Shown: positions 34,243-47,663 of the stretch, piece after piece
How positions within the stretch are numbered: the stretch's first letter is position 1
Layout of the letters: the number at the start of each line of letters is the position of its first letter
NCBI GenBank assembly: GCA_946800325.1
Contig: OX326959.1
Location: 14,290,862 to 14,354,861, forward strand
Length of the DNA stretch: 64,000 bases
Direction: 5' to 3'
DNA from: Luzula sylvatica
Lineage: Eukaryota > Streptophyta > Magnoliopsida > Poales > Juncaceae
Notes under the pieces: generated by a model
Told to the model about the DNA's origin: nothing
Seen by the model: only the letters and a program-made list of their open reading frames with translations
The model's database searches: none
Position numbers and translations under genes: made by a program

Positions 34243-37200
34243 ACCATCAATAAAAATATGAAAAATAAATGGGCAATGAAAGAGTGTGGAGTCCATGCAT
34301 ATTGCATATGCATGAACATATTATATTCATGGCGTCTTTTGTTTTGCAACCTCCATGCAAATTAATTTATCAGGATTATATATATCTTTCTTGTCTTGAC
34401 TTTATTACAAGGCCATGTGCTCATATATGATTAATTAGGGCCCTATATAATTTTTAGAAGCAAAGTATAAAATTGTCTATAATAATTATATTATCTCATA
34501 AACAGATTCCCTAATTATTTAGATATTATTCAATTGGCAATTGGGACATAATTTTCTAAGGTCAAGGTATGATGGCCTCAAAAGTCCCTAAATCAATTTT
34601 CTGAAAGTTTCATGAACAACAATAAACACCTTTGAATAAACTAATAAATCTGCAGCCACAATTTTTTAACTAATTCACTAACTCTTTTACCTCAATAAAA
34701 TTTACTGGACCCAAACAATCATTGTATAGTTATTAGATTAGATAGTTACATTAAAACATCATATCTTCACTTAAAAGTTTCAGTAATTTTAATCCATCAC
34801 TGAAATTACCTCGATAAAAGATCCTCGTCGAAGGTCTAAAGGACTCTTTAGTGACGGCATGATCACTAACGATTTTAGTGACGATATGATCACTAATGAT
34901 TTTAGTGATAATGCACAAAGTTTTCGGAGGCGATATTCGTCGCCAAAAATTTAGTGGTCGTGGTTGAAAGTAATTGAACTTTTTCCTTCTGATTAAAAGC
35001 TTTAGTTTCAGTGATGGTCTGAGATTCATCACAAATCAATGAAATTTTCGGTGATACTTTCTTCACTTTTGGAGGTAACCGTTAATTATTTATTTATGAT
35101 TTTTGAGAAATATTCTCCATAGGGTCGGGGTCTTGTCCAAAGAGTTTTGAACAAGAATCTGTCCAAATTCCTTCTTAATATCATATTTTCATGTGATTTT
35201 AACTGATTTTGTTATCATATTTCTAAAACACAAAACAAAATTACATTGATTATCTACTTTTCATACAAAGATTGTATAATTTAATATGATTTTTATTAAA
35301 ATAATATTTTTTTGGAATTTCAAAATTATAATATAAGGGTTTAAATATAAATTTGTATAGTAAGAATTATTAATCATCGGATAAAAAATCGTATGGATAT
35401 GAAAGGGTTTTGGACGAATTTTTTTCCAAAGTTCTTTTGACAAAACCGGCTCCCATTTTTTAATGGACTTCTACATATTTCTATTTGTCAATTATATGTT
35501 TATATATGTTTGTTATGCATTTTATGTGTATATAATTTTTTATTTTCTAAATATTTTACATATTCATCGTATATATTTAAGTGATATTATTAATATTTTA
35601 TTTTTGATAATAAATGAAGAAGCCTTATATGTACTCCATCTATCAATGTCAATGAAAATTGAAATCTCCAATCTCTCGCAACATATGATTTTTTTGTCTC
35701 ACACTCAACCGACTGGAGTATGGACCATTGACTATTATTGATATTTGTATGTACATAATATCTTCTATAATTCATATTGTATATATTTTAATATTAATAT
35801 ATAATTTTGTATGTCTGTTATTTTTTTCTGATGTTGACAATTTTGACGCCATTTAAACCAAATATCAAATCCCTTTATTTTATAATTTATATATATATAG
35901 TACACAAAACTAAATTCAAGAGCAGTGCAAAAATTCATAGCATAATTCAATTAACAAATTCGAATTCCAACAATACAAATTATCGCAAACACCGCCATTC
36001 TTCATAACTGCCATATACATCATACAACCTAATAGACAAAAAATATTCCAAATGACCAAATATCTTCACAATTCGCTGAATAATAAAAGCCATATTGGCG
36101 GATTTAGACTATTCGAAAATGATAAACTATCGTCAAACTTTTTTAGGTTAAAACTTGGAAGTCAATGAATACATAAATCATTTGAAATTTAACAATGAAT
36201 AGAAATTTTATAAATAAATTAACATAATATTTAGTGCATATAACTCGCTCTGCTATTTTTTTTTAAATGATATCCAACAAGAAAACTTTTATCGTTACTG
36301 ATACTTATATTCTTTTTCTTATAATATCGATGAAATTCGAATTCATAATTTTTTCAACATTTAATTTTATTGTGTAAAACATTCAACCAACTAGATTATG
36401 AAATAATTAATATCTTGTGTGATATCTTGATTGATGACTCAACTCGTTTGTACGGAGACTTAGTCAAAGATAGCAACATGATTTCATATTTTATTTCTTT
36501 GATAACAAGAAAAAGATGAAAATCAAAGCTCTCAAGTACTTGACACGAGTGGAGGGGAACACCAACATTATACAGTAAGGTGATTTGATTACTTCATTTT
36601 GGAGTCATTTAAAACTTACAAGTGAAGATGATGATACAAACAAAAAGAATAAAAAAAAATACTTAAAAGAAAGTTAAAATAAAACTTGTTTTTTTTTTTT
36701 AGTTAGTGAAGTATTTCTTGTTTGAATAAAATTAGTGAAGTATTTCACTTTGAATTACATTGGCTGTTCACGGTGATGGATTTTGACGGATTTTTTTGGG
36801 AGGGCCAGTTAAAAAAAATATTGAAATTATACTGTAATTTTTTTTTGAAGGATCGAACAATAGAATTTACATTTTTATGTTGAATGACTTGTTATATACA
36901 TTATTCGGCGGAAAAAATAATTGGGGAGGGGGTATCCGCCACTGGCTGTTCAAGTTATGCAGTTTCATTCAAATTTCGAGTTTTTTTATTTAATTAGGAG
37001 CAAGTTAAGATTCTGAACGATTTTGGTTAACATCATGGATCATTTGTGTGGTGATTTTGTGTTTATGGCAGTTCCATTTATTGGGTATTAGAGGAAGTTC
37101 TGTCTTTCATCTATTATTTGATGCCGATAAAAATTGAATCCATAACTTAATGTATTCAACCACTAATTAAATTTGATTAAATCCTAAACCCTAATTTCGG

Positions 37201-40200
37201 GCAATTTGATAGACCAAATTAGGAAATATACTATGTCAATATATTTCATTGATTCGAGTCAAAATTTAACAAAATTAAATTTCATACGGGTTGCTCAGTT
37301 TCGAATTTCGAATAAATGCCTTTAAATTGTGGATAATTTACTTCGCAGTTTATCCCGGTTTCGATTCTTTTGGATTGTGATTAATCATAACAAGATTTTC
37401 TTATATAATTTCTTTATTTCAGTATCACTATTTTGAATTTGGATTATGATTTGTAATAGTTTAGGGTAATTAATAGCTTAATGTGTGTGGGTCCTTTATA
37501 AGAGCTGGAAACAGCACGTAAGTGCAGTGTTCAAAGAAAAAGGAAAATGGCTTTTTGTAAAGAGAGACCCTCTATCGAGGGGTACAAATAATTTCATCGG
37601 TTCTTCTATGAACTATGAACTAAAAAGTTTGTGTTGAACATCATGATGATCCACTCATCTTATTCATGTGTAAATGTAACCAAATCAAATTTCAAAATAT
37701 TCCTGCAAAACTTGAGAATTATGTATATCTCCTTTTGGAATATTTTTTTTTTAAGGAAAACATTAATTTTTTTATAAAACAAAATAACTTTTCAAATACC
37801 AAATGAAGATGCATCACTTAAATAATGGTCATTAACAATGAGGGTCGCACCCATCTATAGAACCAAGAAACCCGGGTTTCGGATCCAATATATCAAAGGA
37901 TACATTTTTTTTGGAAAAATATAATTTTTCAGTTAACAATAAATATAATTACAATAAATCATTAAAAATCATAAGATATTGTGTAGTTTATCGGTAAAAC
38001 AATTATATCTCTTGTGAAATGTCATAAGTAGAAATTCCTACAAGCAATAACTTTAAATTATTTTTTCAAAATACAATGAAAATATGAGAAAAAAGTCTAT
38101 GCGAGATTTAAAACTTGGATATGTAGGAAAAAAATCTAGAAACTATCAATAAACAACACAATTACAGTATGACTAAATACGTAAGCATTCCTTCAAATAA
38201 ATTTATTGGATACGGAATCCATTTTCAAACTAGGTTTCGGATACTTAAAAATGGGGACCGGAGCTGTTAACAACTAACTTTTCTCACTTGGTGCTACGAG
38301 CCTACAATTACAAGCAACACCTCTCCGTATAAATTAACTCGTATCAAACGTCGGTTTAGCAAATTATCCTATTCATATTTGTTTCAGTTTGAAACAATCC
38401 TTTTCACTATCATTCATTGTTATAATAATCATATTTTCTGAAATTTAGAGTGAGAGGGAAGAGGGATATTCATGATATTTACATTTTCAGGGGCATATAT
38501 TATATTTCAATATTTTACAAGGGTATATGTGAAATATCAACTATTTGATAAGGAAAACCTCAGCCACACCAAGATTGTTAAAGGTGTCCTTAGAATCTGT
38601 TTAAATTTTGGGGTCCTTGGTTTAGGCCCCTCACTTTTTGAAATTGAGAAATTAAGCCTAGGGTCACATGGCCTCCAATCATTAAGCCATTGTGGTGTGT
38701 TGTGTTGTGCCCTTCTAATCATTGAATCAAATAATGTGATTTAATTGATAAACCATTTTCATTGTTTTGGCTCTTGTATTGGCTATTATTTTATCATTTC
38801 CAAAATTCCCACCATAGTTTATCTCTATAATTATGATTTTCTTCATTCTTAATTCTTTATTTTAGATACTTTGCGCTCATCACTTATCTCACAATGAGCC
38901 GGTCAAAACAATGTTTTGCAGCATATATGTTTGAAGCGCGTATTCGGGACAATTGTAATATGATCTGAAATATAATTTATTGTTTCAATGTGTAAGATTT
39001 TATATATAGAGATAACAATAAGAATTTATTATTGTTGGTAATACAATAAAAAAATCTCATTTACAGTATGAGAAATGAGTTCCCTTGTTTAAATGGTGTT
39101 TATCTTTTTTCTATAGCAACAAATAAATTATCTGTCGCTATTGTCATTTAAAAAAAAATTACATTTTCTTTAAAAAAAAAAAAAAAAAGTTTTACATTCA
39201 TAGACGTTCGCGGTTCGTATGGGCCAAATGAATTAGGAACAATAAGAGAAAATCACCGGCCACTATATAGAATTTGCAATGCGCCAGGAGAAGCATTTTT
39301 TTGCCTTCGATTGCCAAGAAAGTTTCGCCATCGGTGTCGTATGTTGTCGCCTTCGTTGTTGTCTGTGAGTGCAGTATGCTTGGCCACGATGATGTCGTCT
39401 CTCAATGAAATGTGCTTGGACACTGCTGATGCAGTGTGCTAGACGGAGAGAGAGGATATCAAGGGGGTAGGGGGCCGGTCTGGGCGGTTTACAGCGTTGG
39501 GGGCTAGGGATGGAGGCAGGATCGACCTCGATATTTTGGATATCCTGTCTCGAATTTGTACCCGTTCTGAAATTACCAACACATTAATTCCTCATAAAAG
39601 TAAAAAAAAAATATCAACGAATTAATTTAATATGCTATATTTTCAGAAAAAAAAAATCTAGTCGAATTTTTTTTTCATTCGTTCATTATTATTATTATTT
39701 TATTGTGAAAACTATCAAATGTTTATGGGCAAAGAAAAAAGATAGTTCTTTTTTATGATAGATACAAAAAAATATCGGTTAATGATTGAACAATAACTTT
39801 TACATTTTATTTTTTATATAAAAATATTTTATATTTCAAGTTAAAAATATTTTTTTATAGTATTATAATTATTATTTTATGAAGTAACATTGAAAGTACA
39901 TATAAATCATAAAAAGTTCCATAAAACTACTACAAGTAATCAAAAAGTAACTAGTCGGGTCTTAGATCTCATGACTTACGAAATTATAATTAAAATATCT
40001 AATTATAATTAAAATATCTATCAATATGTTACATCATATATTTATGATCTCAACCAAAACTTAATGTATATATTAAATTTAAAAATTGTGACTCCAATGT
40101 AAATAATATTCTAACCTGTGAATTTGCCGGACTTGTCTCGGAATCGACCCTGAACGGAGGAACGATGATATCCATAAATGATAAGTCATAATATCTTGCC

Positions 40201-41427
40201 ACGATTAAGGGGGGGATGAGGGGTTATGGAAAAGGAGAGGGAGGGGAGTTGGGCCGGAGAGGATAAATGTTAAGAGGTGGCTTCGGTTCGGGGTGGGGAG
40301 GTAGGAGGAGAGTGTCCGAATGATATGCACATGAAATTTACATGTCATTTACGTAGAGTGCGCGATGAGATTAACTATAATTTTATTTTACTAATTATAC
40401 ATGCATCAGTGACGATCTAGATTATCATGTGTACATAATATGTTTTCCTATATTTATTGTATTTTTATGTGTTAATTATATGTTTGATTTACTATTTTGT
40501 AGAGTTGCAATCACTAATAGTAATTAAGTCCAATAATAAATAATAACAAAATATATATTGAATAACTTATATTAAAAAAATACACCAACTCTTCTTAAAA
40601 ATGAATATACACTCTTCTTAAGATGTCTTCCTGATCATAGCCTAAACTTTGTCAACTTAACAAACATTTGATTTATCGGTTTACAAAATATCGTTAAATT
40701 TATTTATCAGGCGTATTTAATAACATTTAAATGTCTCTAAATTGATTTCTATAAAAAAATCGAAATCTGAATTATAATGCTATTTTTTTTTTCCTTTTGA
40801 CATAATGATTTTATGGAAAAGTTTTTATGTACAAGAAAAGTAGTTATTTTTGTCCCCTTTTTATTAAATTTGAACTTACACATTAATCTTTGTTCACATG
40901 CAGTGTTTGACCAACTAAATTATCAAATTTACATGATTTTTTTTTTATATATCACATATGGTGCAATAGAATTTGAACTCATAATATGTTGGTTTTCATA
41001 TTGTAGACTTAATATGCTATACAATCATATTTAACCGAAGTACCAAACTATTTAAGTTAACATATCAAGTATCATACAATATAAAAAGTTTTACTCGATC
41101 ATATATATATTGCAAAAACTTAAAACAAGTCATATTTTTTGCTACACAAAATAACATGCCTTCATGTCAAATTTTTTTGTAGGAATCAAAATTTATTTCA
41201 CTCGTACAATATTCATCTCACTAGAAGACAAAATAAGGTGCATATGCATATGGGTAGATTTTGGGTATGAGTGATATTTTTCCATGAAAATGACGGCTTT
41301 CCATACTAATTAGTAGGGGACCTTTAACAAGGGTTAATTCAACGGGTCCATTCATATGCACTATCTTAATCCATCCTGTACATCCATTCCACTTAATTTC
41401 TACGTTACTACGTACACCAATACATTA

Positions 41428-41429
<2 letters not shown>
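34243..41429. other. Long gene-poor intergenic region
   Basis: I find no supported gene. About 34840-34930 carries repeated TTAGTGACGATATGATCACTAA-like phrases reminiscent of CACTA-type transposon internal repeats, but no ends could be set. 38455-38540 repeats the GGGATATTCATGATATTT-type phrase of the element at 21799. GC-richer patches lie at 39180-39520 and 40190-40320 without exon structure. ORFs of 60-92 residues in this region look random in AT-rich DNA. Confidence 0.5.

Positions 41430-41484
<55 letters not shown>
41430..41484. repeat. (CT)27 microsatellite upstream of the MYB gene
   Basis: An uninterrupted 55-bp CT run ends about 65 bp before the TATA-like box and 257 bp before the MYB ATG. 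Further CT-rich leader sequence follows at 41577-41615. CT/GA tracts near plant promoters can bind BPC (GAGA-binding) factors; that role here is inference. Confidence 0.93.
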
Positions 41485-41486
<2 letters not shown>

Positions 41487-41549
41487 GGTTATTCATGGAG
41501 CTTCATACGATCATTACCTTGCATAATATAATACAAGGCTCTCTATCTC

Positions 41550-41556
41550 TATAAAT
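41550..41556 (+). promoter_or_regulatory. Probable TATA box of the MYB gene
   Basis: TATAAAT lies 191 bp before the ATG, between the CT microsatellite and a CT-rich leader. Transcription would be expected to start near 41580, giving a leader of about 160 nt. Confidence 0.5.
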
Positions 41557-41740
41557 TCACTTTCTACTCTAGTCTTAACCTCTTTCTCTCTCTTTCTCTT
41601 TCTCTTTCACTCTCAAAGACATCGAAATAATAAGAAAAGCACCCACATTTTGCTGAAAGAACTTGGATTGTCAGAATTGAGCTCGATTAAGAAAGGGAGA
41701 CAGACAGGTAGAGAGAGAAAGAGGAAATTTGGTAGCGAAA

Positions 41741-43106
41741 ATGGGGAGACATTCGTGTTGTTACAAGCAGAAATTAAGGAAAGGTCTTTGGTCACCAGAA
41801 GAAGACGAAAAATTGCTCAAGCATATCACGAAACATGGCCATGGTTGCTGGAGTTCTGTTCCTAAACTTGCTGGTAATTAATTATTTAATTCTTTATTCC
41901 AATTTTACTGTTTCTTTCTTCTTCTTTTCTGTATTGTTGCGTCACAGGAATTTTCCAATTCTACTATTTCCTTATTCTTTTTGTACCTTCCTGTTTAATA
42001 CTGTTTTTATGAATTTAATTTTTCTTCTTCTTCTTCTTGGTATTATTTACTTATTTTGAGTTCAACAAATTTTTTTCCGAAATGTTGGTTCTTTTTATTG
42101 ATTGAATGAAGAAGAATCAAAGTAGCTATTTTTCAGTCCAAATTCCCTGCTTTTGGAACTTATAGTTCAAATTCTGATTCTTTATACAATTTGGATTTTA
42201 AAATCTTAATCTTTTGGAGCAATTGGTTTATTCAAATTTAACTCTGTGGTTGTTTCTAAGTTACGCAAATTCTTATAATTCGAAAGGTCAATTTAAAATC
42301 TTTAGCTTTTCGAGGAAATTGGTTGGTTCGTATACACTTTTAGGTTTGGTTTAAGCTTGAACTCTGTTAATGTTCTAAATTTTGCGAATTCTTATAATCC
42401 GAACTTCTTTGATGATATTATACTTTCAATTAGTTTGAATAAAATTTAAATTCAGGGCTCGAAAGGTGCGGGAAGAGTTGTCGATTAAGATGGATAAATT
42501 ACTTGAGGCCTGATTTGAAGAGAGGTTCCTTCTCACAAGGAGAAGAAAATTTAATAATTGAGCTCCACCAAGTTCTTGGAAACAAGTAAAATTATCCAAT
42601 TAATATTTTAATGTCTCTAATTTATCCACATAATAATCTAACCTAAATTAATGATAATTTGTTTTGGTTTAGATGGTCACAAATAGCTGCACAATTACCA
42701 GGACGAACAGACAATGAAATAAAGAATTTATGGAACTCTTGCATTAAAAAGAAACTTAGACAGAAAGGAATTGACCCAAATACACACAAGCCAATCTGCG
42801 AAACAGAATTCAGTACCGGTACCGGTACCGGTACGGGTACCGGTACCGGTACTGCCATCGAAGAGATAGACAAAGGCCCTACTTGCAGCGACAAGGTATC
42901 CGGCTCGAGCGAACTAAGGCTGTTCGAGTCCGACATGATAAATTTGAATCCTGTTTTCTCGGATCAAAATCTAGCACTTCAAATTGAGAAGCCTAATTCG
43001 AAAAATCTGAACCAAATTTTCTCGCCAGATTGTTTGAACCCGAATCCACTACTCTGGCTCAACCAAAACACAGAATGTAACTCAATTTGGGAACCCAATT
43101 ATTTGG

Positions 43107-43142
<36 letters not shown>

Positions 43143-43417
43143 GTACGAGTAATAATGGCGACAATATGATAGAGAATGAAAATGTAATATTTCCATGGTC
43201 AGAAATGATACCAAATAAGGAGAACCAAATCCAAATCGAAGGCGTGCACGAGGATCTCAAGTGGTCGGAATATCTGAGCGGATCGATACCAATTTCTGTT
43301 CTGCAAAACCAAAATCCAACTCAATTCCAAAACCAAATACAACTCGAGTTTCGTGGAGGTCCGAAAGAACAAAGCCAATTCTCCATGTATGGAATGAATT
43401 CTTGGTATGAAAATTGA
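41741..43417 (+). CDS. MYB61-like: R2R3-MYB transcription factor, MYB61/MYB50/MYB86 clade
   Basis: Three exons, 41741-41873 (133 bp), 42456-42585 (130 bp) and 42673-43417, give 335 aa. The 133/130-bp exon sizes are the canonical R2R3-MYB pattern. The start [20 protein letters not shown] is characteristic of this clade. The R2 repeat covers residues about 13-62 ([20 protein letters not shown]). R3 covers about 65-113, with phenylalanine replacing the first tryptophan (GSFSQGEEN) and ending [16 protein letters not shown]. The acidic, low-complexity C-terminus has a (TG)n peptide from an ACCGGT repeat, an Asn tract from (AAT)10 at 43109-43138, and the clade motif KWSEYL. Members regulate secondary-wall, carbon-allocation or stomatal programs by binding AC-type elements; the target set here is inferred. 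No lesion is seen. Clade assignment is strong, orthology is not. Confidence 0.96.
42811..42850. repeat. ACCGGT hexanucleotide repeat in MYB exon 3
   Basis: About six ACCGGT units (one GGGT variant) encode alternating Thr-Gly just after the R3 repeat. The unit is a multiple of three, so length change keeps the frame. Confidence 0.92.
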
Positions 43418-44329
43418 CAACTCGAAACCGAGCTTCTTTAATTTTTTGGAAATTTCCGTTTCGATTAGAAAATTTCGGAAATTTGAAGCATATACAACGT
43501 ATGAATGCGAGATACTTTGTTACTGTTGTTATTACAATGTTTTGGAAAGATTCTTTTTAACAAAAATATTTAATTTTTTAGCTTGGTGCTTTTCCAAATA
43601 AGTTAGTTAAGGCTTCTTGATATTTCTTCCTTTTATAAGTTTTACTTGGTACTTATTTTCCTTTTCATGCATGTGTGTATAACTTTTGTTCATATAACTT
43701 CATCTTTTTGTTCTTGTAAATAATTTTTATTTAATCAAAAGAGTTACTTCTTGTCTTTTCTATTTAATGTACATTGTCTTTTTTAAGAGTGCAATACTTC
43801 TCTTGAATAAATTTTGTAATTAATTAAGTTTCTTAAATAGGGGGATACATAGTTTCTTGCAGAATTTGGGGTCATTTTCCTTTTAAAAAATTCAAACAAA
43901 AGACCTTTCAATCGTTTACCAAAACAAGTTAGTCATTCGGATTCATGATGTGTTTAGAATAGGGACCTTTTCTTTGCATCTAATTAATTTAAATGAAGAA
44001 TTCTCAAAGTCTTCACATTAATTTCATGTCAATGGAATTTTAGCTCTCAATTATTTGTATTTTTACTTCTAAATCTTGGAGAGCAACCATTGGGACCCTA
44101 ATTTAAAAAGAAAATTTCTTGCCAATCACACCATTGTTGAATATTTTCCATTTGGTTCAATTAAAACAATTGTGGCCACCATTTAATCAGAAGCGGCCCA
44201 AAAGCATAAATCATAATCCTAGGCCCTCTTTTGTTTTAAGTCCCAAATATTGGTAGGCATATAATTTTGAATTTATTGTCACATTCCCTCGTCATGAAAT
44301 TTAATTTGCAGCCTTGTTCACTGAATGTT
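43418..44329. other. MYB 3' flank, including probable 3' UTR
   Basis: Candidate poly-A signals occur downstream of the stop (for example TTGTAAATAATTTT near 43716 and TTGAATAAATTTTG near 43803). No further gene is seen. Confidence 0.5.
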
Positions 44330-45845
44330 GTTTAAGCATAATTTAAGAAAAATTAATTTTATTTTATTAAAAAAAAAAGCTTGAAAATTTCGAAAAGTGA
44401 AATCTAACAACTTCAAAAAAATAATTAGTAATATTTTGCAAAGAAATGCAAAAAAATAATGTCTAAAACGAACAAAACATTCAATTTTCATGTTTTCCAA
44501 AAAAACTCTGTAATTCAAAACTAACAAAAATTAATTTTTATTTTGTTGAAATTTTTGAAAAAAATGTAAAAAGTAAAGTCTAACTAACACCTCCAAAAAA
44601 ATAAATTTAAAATATTTTTTCTAAAAAATTCCAACATTGATGTCTAAAACGAGCAAAAATTTGATTTTCATGTTTTTTTCTCAAAACAACAATAATTGAA
44701 GACCAACACAAACAAATTTCTATTTTTTTCCAAAAATTTGCAAAAATGCAAAAATTAAAGTCTGGCATCTTGAAAAAAATAAATTTATCATATTACTCTA
44801 AAAATGCCAAAATATATGTCTAAATCGAGCAAAATACTTAATTTACATATTTTTCTCTAAATTGTTCCGTAATTGAAGACTAACACAAATAATTTTTTAT
44901 CTTTTTCAAAAATTTCAATTTAAAAAAAATAATAGAAATTTCACCTACGTTCCACGGATACTTCGAAAATGCAGAAGTATCCTGAGGATACGGGTATCCG
45001 ATACGGATGCGATACGGCTCGGATACGTATCGGATACGTCACGGGACGTATCCGAATATTTTTATATTTGTTTTTTTCGGATACAGCAAGGATACTACGT
45101 GATACGTCAGGATACTGCTGGAGATACTTCCCGAATACGGCTGAGATACTTTATTTATGACACTTCGGCCCATTATATGTTTTGGCCCATAATAATTTTA
45201 AATAAATTATATATGACACTTCTAGATTAGTTATAGCATACTTCTACGATACTTCTAGATTAGTTGTAGGATACTTTTAGAATGAATTTGGAATATTTTT
45301 ATAATAATTTTATTGTTTGGTTGATTATATTTATTGTCATGATATTTAATTAAAAAATATTATTAATTTAATAATTATATATGATATAAATATATTAAAA
45401 TAATAATTATATAGCCGTATCCATATCCGTGATTTTTTGAAAATTGCCGTATCGCCGTATCCGTATCGTATCGGATACGATACCCGTATCCGTGCAACAT
45501 AGAATCTCACACCTTCAAAAAATAAATTTATAATATTGTTCTAAAAAATTCCTAAATTGATGAAAAAAATAAGCAAATTACTATGTTTTCATGTTTTCCT
45601 CAAAAAACTTCGTAATTGAAGACTAACACAAACAAATTTTAATTTTTTCAATTTTTTTGAAAATGAAAAAGACGAGTCTAACACCTTCAAAAAAATGTCA
45701 AAATTGATGTCTAAAACGAGCAAAATACTAAATTTTCATTTTTTTTCTAAAAAAATCCGAAATTAATTGAAGACTAACACAAAAAAATTTCTATTTTTTT
45801 TTTTGTAAAATTCAAAAAATATGCAAAAAATATTAGAAATTACTT
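44330..45845. repeat. ~190-bp tandem array downstream of the MYB gene
   Basis: About five diverged units share TTGAAGACTAACACAAACAA, ACACCTTCAAAAAAATAAAT and TTGATGTCTAAAACGAGCAA in the same order. The array is interrupted by the hAT-like MITE at 44945-45502. It is AT-rich with no coding potential, and the units differ substantially, so it is old. Confidence 0.82.
44945..45502. mobile_element. hAT-like MITE of the GGATACG family, copy 4
   Basis: It runs from CTACGTTCCACGGATAC to GTATCCGTGCAACATAG. The 8-bp flanks AATTTCAC (44937-44944) and AATCTCAC (45503-45510) match at seven of eight positions. It has the same subterminal GGATACG repeats as the other copies and is inserted in the tandem array. 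Confidence 0.88.
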
Positions 45846-46339
45846 GCATAATTTTGTTTTATACGAAACAACCTGAATTTATACGAAATGATCCTACGAA
45901 ATTAAACAACTTCAAATTCAGGTTGAATTCTCTTTTATTTTTTTAATAGTACCCAACAAACAATCTCTTGTCGTTGATCCCTTATGTTTTTACATTTCGT
46001 ATTACATTCCCCTACATTTTATTTTTTAAATAAGTGATCCCCAATGATCCTACATATCTATTTCTCTTAATTAATTGACATATTTTCTAATTGCATGCTG
46101 TTGTTTTATACGAGTCAAGCTAATTATAAATATAAATCATAACCGGTTTTCTTAATTATAAATATGCTCTTTCTATAACTATATGTATTATTTTTTTATT
46201 TTATATAAATCTTTTTCTCCACTATACGTACACTTTCTTTTACTCTTGTATATTACTTCTAACTTAGTTGATAAAGAAGATCAACAGTTATGAATATAAT
46301 TACTCATAATTAATTATTGTGAATATAATTTGTCTTCAA
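45846..46339. other. Intergenic, nothing recognised
   Basis: AT-rich sequence without exon-like or repeat structure that I can support. Confidence 0.5.
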
Positions 46340-47290
46340 AATTATAAGACTTGCCGAATTGGTGCTAAATTTGCAGCTCCACAACAATTTCGTATTTTTT
46401 TACAAGAAAGGCTCCACATTCAATATTCAAGCCGTAATAGATGCCTGAAATCATACACATAACATGAGAAATTAAATCTAGGAATGGAAAGCCTCATCTT
46501 TTGAAAACTCTTTACTCAAACCTTTGTATTTTCCGAAAACCTTTTTGAGTCTTTGACTTTTACAATAATAAACAAAACAAGGAGATCATTAATTAGTAAT
46601 TACTGAACTCTTCGTTTTTAAAAAATCCTCCTAAATCCTAACTATTTAAATAAATTATTTGTGAGCACCCTATATTTATTTGAAATAATCAATAAATAAT
46701 TGGTATCTTTAAGATTCTTTTTGGATATTAGAGGTTCAAGCTAAGGATATTTTTAGTAATTGAAAAGTCATGGAGTTTTTTAGATAATGAACTTGGAAGT
46801 TGTTATAAATATGAATGTATTTTTCATTAGTTATAACTTAATACGTTATGTATATAATTATGTATGAGTACGAAATATTGGATAATTTTGGAGATGTATG
46901 GACATGATTATATATATATTGGAGTACTTATTTGAAACCATTTAATTAGATCAAAATGTGTTATGTTCAATATATAAACAATGTTTTATGTTGATCATTA
47001 TACAAATAATTTTTGTCTAATAATAAAGCAATCATCTCTCCATATTTCTTGAGTAATTTACCTTCATTTATAATAGAAGTATATATTTTTTGTAATAGTT
47101 AAAAGTTTGAAAGGGTTTTTGTAAATTTCAGAAAAAATAAGAAATCTCAGATTTCTGCTTAACACAATTGAAACGTGAGTAGGAGCTAAATTTGGAGCTC
47201 CACAACAATAAACGCATGTTTCTCTAAAGGCTTGCAAGTCTACAGGCTCCCCACATTCAATATTATTATATTCCAACCGCAATTAAATGC
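46340..47290 (-). other. Two paralogous exon-like segments upstream of the small-peptide gene
   Basis: About 47155-47290 and 46350-46455 (minus sense) are related. Both follow a TGATTTCAGGC acceptor-like site and contain GGAGCTCCAAATTTAGC-like sequence. The first can be read as a cysteine-rich peptide (IECGEPVDLQAFRETCVYCC), but its frame has a stop just inside the acceptor. The second needs another frame. These may be remnants of a duplicated cysteine-rich peptide gene; I do not recognise the family. Confidence 0.3.
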
Positions 47291-47543
47291 CTGAAATCAT
47301 ACATATAATGTGAGAAATTAAACAAGAGAAACTTCCAGAAAAACCCTGTGTTTTATAGTATTGTGAAAACCCTCATTTATATTAGTATTTTGAAAGTTAG
47401 AGAGGTTTTTCTAAATTTGAGAAAACATAGGATATTTTTGAAATTTTTTCCGATTTGAATAGGTAGCATGTGGCAACCCCTTGGGCAGAGAAGCCTCCCC
47501 AGTGCTGTACCTCCAAACCCGGATCTTGTCTATTCCTCCAAAC

Positions 47544-47551
47544 TATAAATA
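47544..47551 (+). promoter_or_regulatory. Probable TATA box of the small-peptide gene
   Basis: TATAAATA lies 120 bp before the ATG at 47664, a normal plant promoter spacing allowing a leader of about 90 nt. Confidence 0.6.
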
Positions 47552-47663
47552 CAAGCTCAAATCTTGACTTTGGATAGAAAAAAAAAAATTAAACTCAGCT
47601 AGACTTACTCAAATTTCTTTATTCAATCTTGCACAAAATATTGAAAAAAAGAAGTTTGATATA

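Noticed and set aside
34760..35060. CACTA-type transposon suggested by TTAGTGACG phrases
   Set aside because: No CACTA termini or 3-bp duplication found; kept only as a note in the intergenic entry.
38472..38744. 90-residue ORF
   Set aside because: No motif, no exon context, and its start overlaps a GGGATATTCATGATATTT-type repeat.
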